Positions 6,399-9,745 of a stretch of 9,745 nt of DNA are shown here, in pieces. The notes beneath the pieces are model-generated. The model was not told where the DNA came from and did no database searches. It saw only the letters and a program-made list of their open reading frames with translations. Within the stretch, counting starts at the first letter, position 1. Every line of letters begins with the position of its first letter. The stretch is from NCBI GenBank assembly GCA_030146905.1, contig JASLAV010000072.1, positions 1-9,745 on the forward strand, written 5' to 3'. Both the position numbers and the translations under genes were made by a program. This DNA is from Lentzea sp. Its GTDB lineage: Bacteria; Actinomycetota; Actinomycetes; Mycobacteriales; Pseudonocardiaceae.

Positions 6399-8227
6399 GG
6401 CGAGACCACCAGGTCCACGCCGAGCGCACGGAGCTCGTCCGGGTCACCCGGCCCGCCGATGACGTGCAGACCGGCCGACCGCAGCAGCGGGACCATGAGC
6501 GACAACCCCTGGCGCGCCAGCCTTTCGGGCGGTGGCTGTGCCAGCCGGACGCCCCACACCGGGTTGCGGTCCACAGTGGACAACCCGGCGAACCCGCCGC
6601 CGAACTCGTCCAGCAGCACGTGCACGCCCATGTCGTGCAGCACCTCGAGGTTCTCCTCGCCGTCGGGCATCGCCCGCACGTCGAGCGCCAGGAAGAGCGA
6701 CGAGGCCGGCAAGGCGCAGTCCCGCAGGACCGACCGCACGTGCGCCGCCAGGTCCGGGTCCCGCGACAGGTCGCCCGACAACCTGATCAGCACCGGCTCG
6801 CCGCGCGAACAGGCCTCCCGCAACACCGTCCTGCCCAGGCGTGAAGCCAGTCCGAGGGCATCGGCGTGGGCGACGACCTCGTCGTGCCGGGCCGCACCCC
6901 ACCGCAGCGAGGCCTCGACGAAGGCGAGCGAACCGGAGACCCACGACACCGGCGTGAACTCCACGGAGATCTCGCCGTTCTCGAAGGCTCCCGGCATCGC
7001 CGCGATCCGCGCGAACCGGGCGCGGTCGGCGGCGTCCGCCTCGTGGTCGTAGATCGCCCACTGCCTCTTGCCGCCGGTCTCGGCACGCCGCAACGTCGAG
7101 TGCGCCCGTCGCAGCACCGTCGCCGGGTCCAGACCAGGACCCGCCACGTGCACGAAACCGATCGACGTCGACACCGCGACGCCCGCACCCTCCAGGTACA
7201 CCGGCTCCGACAGCTCCTCGTCGATCATCGCCGCCAGCGCCGCGACGTCGGGCGAACCGTGGATCAGCACCACGAACTCGTCACCGCCGACCCGCGCCAC
7301 CACGGCGTCGGGCAGCACGGCCCGCAACCGCCGCGCGACCTCGACCAGCACGGCGTCGCCCGCCACGTACCCCAGTCCGTCGTTGACGATCGTGAGGCTG
7401 TCGACGTCGAGGTACGCCAGCGTGTGCGGTGCGCCGGTGGCGAGTGCCGACTCCAGCTTGTCCGTGAACGAGGCGCGGTTCGGCAGCCCGGTCAGCAGGT
7501 CCGTCAACGACTGGTGGCGCAACCACTCCTGCAGCATGCGCTGTTCCGTCACGTCCTCGATCAGCGCGACGTGGAACTTCGGCAGCCCGTCCGATCCGCG
7601 CAGCACGGACAGCACGACGTTCGCCCACACCGTGTCGCCGTTGTCGCGCGTGAGCTCCCACTCGCGGCGGTCGGTGTCCACAGAGGACGCGACCATCCGC
7701 TCGCACGCCGCTGCCAGCGCGACGGCGTCGGTCTCGGCGAACAGCTCCTTCGGCATCTCCTCGTGCCCGAGGATGGCGGCGAGGGCGTCGTTCGCCTCGA
7801 CGACGGCGCCGTGCAGGTCGAAGATCGCGATGCCCATCGCCGTCGACGCGAAGACCTGCGCGAAACGGGCCTCGCTGTCGTGCAGGTCGCGCCGCGCGTC
7901 CTCGACTGACTTCAGCAGCGCGTTCTTGACCTTCTCCTGCTGTGCGAACAACTCCTCGCGCGTCGCGCGCACGTATCCGGCGGCGAGCCCGCCCAGCACC
8001 TCGGGGGAGACCTCGCCCGACAGGACCTCGATCGTCCGCCACAGCGACTCGGGGCCGGTGAAGCGCTTGCGCACCAGCCATTCGCCGATCTCGGGCGCGT
8101 CCTGGCCCGCACGCAGCCGGGCGGCGTGCTCCGCGAGGTGCTGCGTCAGCTTCCGCCGTGACATCGGCGAGTACGCGCTCTCAATCAGAACAGCGGCCCA
8201 GCGCTGTGCGAGGGGCGAAGGAGCCAT
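6395..8227 (-). CDS. PAS-GGDEF diguanylate cyclase with degenerate EAL domain
   Basis: The 610-aa cytoplasmic protein has a helical N-terminal region (about 1-95; I do not recognise a named family), a helical linker, a PAS domain (about 118-232), a GGDEF domain (about 238-398) and an EAL-like domain (about 410-605). The GGDEF domain has L-T-G-L-P-N-R, the metal ligand pair D274-V-D and an intact G314-G-D-E-F318, so c-di-GMP synthesis is plausible. The inhibitory RxxD site is absent (L305-P-D-A308). The EAL domain has lost most catalytic residues: EAL reads E438-A-S, the Asn is R482, the DDFG pair is D540-E, the Lys is R561 and the EGVE Glu is Gly. It is unlikely to cleave c-di-GMP and may bind it or GTP. 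The start is ATG 8227, overlapping the methyltransferase stop as TGATG without its own clear ribosome binding site. The open frame continues upstream of this ATG to 8524, but that part overlaps the methyltransferase and is a shadow. Confidence 0.9.
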   Translation of the reverse strand: MAPSPLAQRWAAVLIESAYSPMSRRKLTQHLAEHAARLRAGQDAPEIGEWLVRKRFTGPESLWRTIEVLSGEVSPEVLGGLAAGYVRATREELFAQQEKVKNALLKSVEDARRDLHDSEARFAQVFASTAMGIAIFDLHGAVVEANDALAAILGHEEMPKELFAETDAVALAAACERMVASSVDTDRREWELTRDNGDTVWANVVLSVLRGSDGLPKFHVALIEDVTEQRMLQEWLRHQSLTDLLTGLPNRASFTDKLESALATGAPHTLAYLDVDSLTIVNDGLGYVAGDAVLVEVARRLRAVLPDAVVARVGGDEFVVLIHGSPDVAALAAMIDEELSEPVYLEGAGVAVSTSIGFVHVAGPGLDPATVLRRAHSTLRRAETGGKRQWAIYDHEADAADRARFARIAAMPGAFENGEISVEFTPVSWVSGSLAFVEASLRWGAARHDEVVAHADALGLASRLGRTVLREACSRGEPVLIRLSGDLSRDPDLAAHVRSVLRDCALPASSLFLALDVRAMPDGEENLEVLHDMGVHVLLDEFGGGFAGLSTVDRNPVWGVRLAQPPPERLARQGLSLMVPLLRSAGLHVIGGPGDPDELRALGVDLVVSP

Positions 8228-9027
8228 CAGGGCTTGCGGCCCACCGCGGCGTAGAGGTTGGCCTTCGACGGATCCGCGCCGACGTCCTCCGGCGTCTCCG
8301 GCCGCCATTCCGGCGTGAACACGATTCCCGGCTCCACGACCTCCGTGCCGGCCAGCATGTCCGCCACCTGGTCGCGGGTGCGCGGGGTGATCGGCTCGGC
8401 GGTCCTGGCGAAGATCTCCGCGCCCGCCGCCATGGCCGCGGGCATGCTGTCCGCGGTGAAGTGCGACAGCGCGAGGTACGAACCGGACGAGAGCGCCTCG
8501 ACGTAGCGCGACAACACGCCCCACGGGTCGTCGGAGGCGGGGATGAACTGGAGGACGCCCACGACGAGAAGCCCTACCGGCTGGGAGAAGTCGAGCAGCG
8601 ACGAGGCCTGCCGCACCACCTTCTCCGGCTCGCGCAGGTCCGCCAGCAGCGCCGTCACTTCCGGCTCGCCCGCCAGCATCAGCTCGGCGTGCGTGATCGC
8701 GACCGGCTCGAAGTCGACGTAGACGACCTTCGCGTCGGGGGCGACCTCGTGCGCCACCTCGTGGACGTTGCCGACGGTGGGAATGCCGGAACCGAGGTCC
8801 AGGAACTGGCGAATGCCGAGACCTGCCAGCTCCAGCACGACACGGCGCAGGTAGGCGCGGTTGCGCCGGGCCATGTCCCGCACCGGTAAGACCTTGATCA
8901 GTGCTTCCGCCGTCTCGCGGTCAGCGGAGAAGTTGTGACCGCCGCCCAGCAGGTAATCGTAGATCCGGGCGGAACTCGGAACGTCGACGTTGACGCCTTC
9001 CGGCACCCAGCTGACTCGATCGACCAC
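8227..9027 (-). CDS. SAM-dependent methyltransferase, DUF574 / Methyltransf_19 family
   Basis: The 266-aa protein carries the family's N-terminal signature P17-S-S-A-R-I-Y-D-Y-L-L-G-G and N32-F-S-A-D-R37. The Rossmann SAM-binding motif is F-L-D77-L-G-S-G81-I-P-T, with the acidic residue D105 at the end of the second strand (V-Y-V-D-F-E-P), where it would hold the SAM ribose. The family is abundant in filamentous actinomycetes and mostly has no known substrate, so none is proposed. GTG 9027 is the start, with GAGAGG (plus-strand 9037-9042) 9 nt upstream. Its stop shares one base with the ATG of the GGDEF gene, so the two are probably co-translated. The C-terminus ends in A-N-L-Y-A-A-V-G-R-K-P, a normal family ending. 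Confidence 0.93.
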   Translation of the reverse strand: MVDRVSWVPEGVNVDVPSSARIYDYLLGGGHNFSADRETAEALIKVLPVRDMARRNRAYLRRVVLELAGLGIRQFLDLGSGIPTVGNVHEVAHEVAPDAKVVYVDFEPVAITHAELMLAGEPEVTALLADLREPEKVVRQASSLLDFSQPVGLLVVGVLQFIPASDDPWGVLSRYVEALSSGSYLALSHFTADSMPAAMAAGAEIFARTAEPITPRTRDQVADMLAGTEVVEPGIVFTPEWRPETPEDVGADPSKANLYAAVGRKP

Positions 9028-9126
9028 AGCGGCACACCTCTCGCGACGCGAATTCTGAGCGTGCTCACCCTACTGGCCGAAGGTGTGGGCCGAACGAGGG
9101 AATTCCGCGGGAAGACGAATGGCGAG
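9028..9126 (-). promoter_or_regulatory. Gap before the methyltransferase gene with a TGAGC-n2-GCTCA palindrome
   Basis: The 99-bp gap holds the perfect short palindrome TGAGC-GT-GCTCA (9056-9067), 28 nt upstream of the methyltransferase start. On the minus strand it is followed by CAGAAT, a possible -10 hexamer, with no good -35. The palindrome could be an operator or a weak hairpin. The ribosome binding site is at 9037-9042. Confidence 0.3.
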
Positions 9127-9570
9127 TCAGAGGATGAACCAATCGGTACAGCCGTTCGCGAGCCGGAATTTCACCGGTCCTCGCGGCGCGGGACCCATCA
9201 CGAAAGTCCCCAGTTCGTCGGCCTCCGCCGTCTCGCGGTCGCCGTCCGGCGCCACCAGCGTGATGGACCCGGCCGCCGGCATCAGCTGACCGGTGATCCC
9301 CGCCGCCGACACCTCCACCTGCAGCATCACGCCGTCCGCGTCGAACACGAGCTGCCGCGCCGTGGCCGTCGACCGAGCACGGGCGAAGAGCGTGTCGTCC
9401 AGCACCGAGTCGTAGGACGTGAGCAGCAGCAGTTCTTCGTCGATGTTCCGCCAGGTGAACGCGGCCTTGGCCGCTTCGACGAACTCCGGGGGAACGTCGT
9501 CGGGGGGTGTGCTCACCGCGTCGCGCAAGGCGTCGAGCAGTACCTCGTCACTGTCCCAGTCGTGCCGCAC
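9127..9570 (-). CDS. Hypothetical protein next to a sigma factor gene
   Basis: The 147-aa soluble protein begins M-R-H-D-W-D-S-D-E. A helical N-terminal part includes the stretch A-A-F-T-W40-R-N-I-D-E-E-L and S-Y-D-S, and a C-terminal part from about residue 72 is strand-rich (L-Q-V-E-V, A-D-E-L-G-T-F, G-P-V-K-F-R-L), resembling a small Ig-like or carboxypeptidase-regulatory-like beta domain. No catalytic motif, cysteine pair or membrane segment is visible. I recall similar proteins encoded between an ECF-type sigma factor and a CHAT-domain protein in many actinomycetes; their function is unknown, and a role in controlling the sigma factor is only a guess. The start is GTG 9570, set by AGGAGG 8 nt upstream; the earlier GTG at 9579 is only 0-1 nt from that site. 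The first 23 nt overlap the end of the sigma gene. Confidence 0.8.
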   Translation of the reverse strand: MRHDWDSDEVLLDALRDAVSTPPDDVPPEFVEAAKAAFTWRNIDEELLLLTSYDSVLDDTLFARARSTATARQLVFDADGVMLQVEVSAAGITGQLMPAAGSITLVAPDGDRETAEADELGTFVMGPAPRGPVKFRLANGCTDWFIL

Positions 9571-9745
9571 CCAGCACACCTCCTCTCTGCTGCGCCGGTT
9601 TCCCGGACGAACCCAGGAACGTCGCGATCGCGGGGGTCTTGCGCAACTTCTCCAGGCAGCGGATCCGCGTCGGCCCGATGCTGCCGACCGGCATCGAGAG
9701 CTCTTCGCTCACGACCTGGTAGCTCGGCGGCGGATCGGTCATCAG
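9548..9745 (-). CDS. ECF-type RNA polymerase sigma factor, C-terminal end (enters from right edge)
   Basis: The last 65 residues of a sigma-70 family protein are visible; the open frame continues past the right edge (the edge codon is CTG, Leu, giving L-M-T-D-P-P-P-S-Y). The region 4 helix-turn-helix that reads the -35 element is clear: P-P-S-Y-Q-V-V-S-E-E-L-S-M-P-V-G-S-I-G-P-T-R-I-R-C-L-E-K-L-R, where the V-G-S-I-G-P-T-R recognition helix is a hallmark of actinobacterial ECF-like sigma factors. A short basic, Gly/Ala-rich tail follows. It ends 23 nt inside the next gene, which suggests coupled translation. An apparent ATG start near 9742 is an internal Met, not the real start. The sigma group cannot be assigned without the rest of the protein. 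Confidence 0.85.
   Translation of the reverse strand: MMTDPPPSYQVVSEELSMPVGSIGPTRIRCLEKLRKTPAIATFLGSSGKPAQQRGGVLGAARLGQ
9579..9584 (-). promoter_or_regulatory. Ribosome binding site inside the sigma gene
   Basis: AGGAGG on the minus strand, embedded in the sigma factor's coding end, sits exactly 8 nt before GTG 9570. It decides the start of the hypothetical gene. Confidence 0.8.

Noticed and set aside
5684..6416. 13-bp direct repeat GACCACCAGGTCC at 5684-5696 and 6404-6416
   Set aside because: One copy is the tip of the conservon terminator and the other encodes the last residues of the GGDEF protein. The sequence is itself partly palindromic and common in GC-rich DNA, so I take it as chance.
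7068..8318. Plus-strand open frame of 416 codons opposite the GGDEF gene
   Set aside because: It is a Ser/Arg/Thr-rich shadow with no recognisable domain; the minus strand carries clear PAS and GGDEF motifs.
8228..8524. Upstream extension of the GGDEF reading frame
   Set aside because: It overlaps the methyltransferase in another frame, is Gly/Arg/His-rich without features, and the ATG at 8227 fits a TGATG coupling junction.
9571..9579. GTG at 9579 as start of the 147-aa hypothetical protein
   Set aside because: The AGGAGG site would be directly against it; GTG 9570 has an 8-nt spacer and gives a natural M-R-H-D-W-D start.
1..9745. Transfer RNA, ribosomal RNA, CRISPR array, insertion sequence or phage attachment site
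   Set aside because: I found no cloverleaf ending, regularly spaced repeats, transposase motifs or terminal repeats on either strand by reading.

Overview
The window looks like chromosomal DNA from a high-GC filamentous actinomycete, probably in or near Pseudonocardiales (Lentzea/Saccharothrix/Actinosynnema type). The reasons are very high third-position GC in most genes, frequent GTG starts, a conservon-type sensor kinase/roadblock/GTPase cluster, a snapalysin-type secreted protease and a DUF574 (Methyltransf_19) methyltransferase. The genus is a guess. There are no RNA genes, insertion sequences or CRISPR arrays that I can see.

Layout, left to right. (1) Positions 1-401, minus strand, hold the N-terminal third of a 4-hydroxybenzoate 3-monooxygenase (PobA-like flavoprotein) that runs off the left edge. 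Its codon use is clearly less GC-biased than its neighbours. (2) A 177-bp divergent intergenic region (402-578) carries two TTGACC boxes, one per strand, inside an inverted repeat. (3) Positions 579-1595, plus strand, encode a lipoprotein substrate-binding protein of the nitrate/sulfonate/taurine (SsuA/TauA/NMT1) class with no permease or ATPase gene beside it. (4) A probable terminator and the 1596-1816 gap precede a tight three-gene plus-strand operon (1817-5657). This encodes a NIT-HAMP-HATPase membrane sensor kinase, a roadblock/LC7 protein (4-nt overlap) and a Ras-like GTPase. It is a 'conservon' (cvnA-B-D order), but the usual DUF742 gene (cvnC) is missing. A strong 20-bp hairpin ends it. 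(5) Positions 5831-6346, plus strand, encode a secreted snapalysin-like zinc protease. (6) A bidirectional hairpin (6358-6398) separates it from a leftward block. In transcription order the block runs: the C-terminus of an ECF-type sigma factor (entering from the right edge), a 147-aa hypothetical protein overlapping it, a DUF574 SAM-dependent methyltransferase, and a PAS-GGDEF-EAL protein coupled to the methyltransferase by a TGATG junction.

The genes work as separate units. The conservon is a membrane-associated, G-protein-like signalling module. The methyltransferase/GGDEF pair links a methyltransferase with cyclic-di-GMP signalling; its GGDEF site looks intact, while its EAL domain has lost nearly all catalytic residues. 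The sigma/hypothetical pair is a transcription-control unit of a kind that I recall often sits next to CHAT-domain genes, which are not seen here. Nothing in the window is a clear undescribed system. The best leads are the DUF742-less conservon, the coupled methyltransferase and degenerate-EAL cyclase, and the codon-atypical pobA with its symmetric divergent promoter region.
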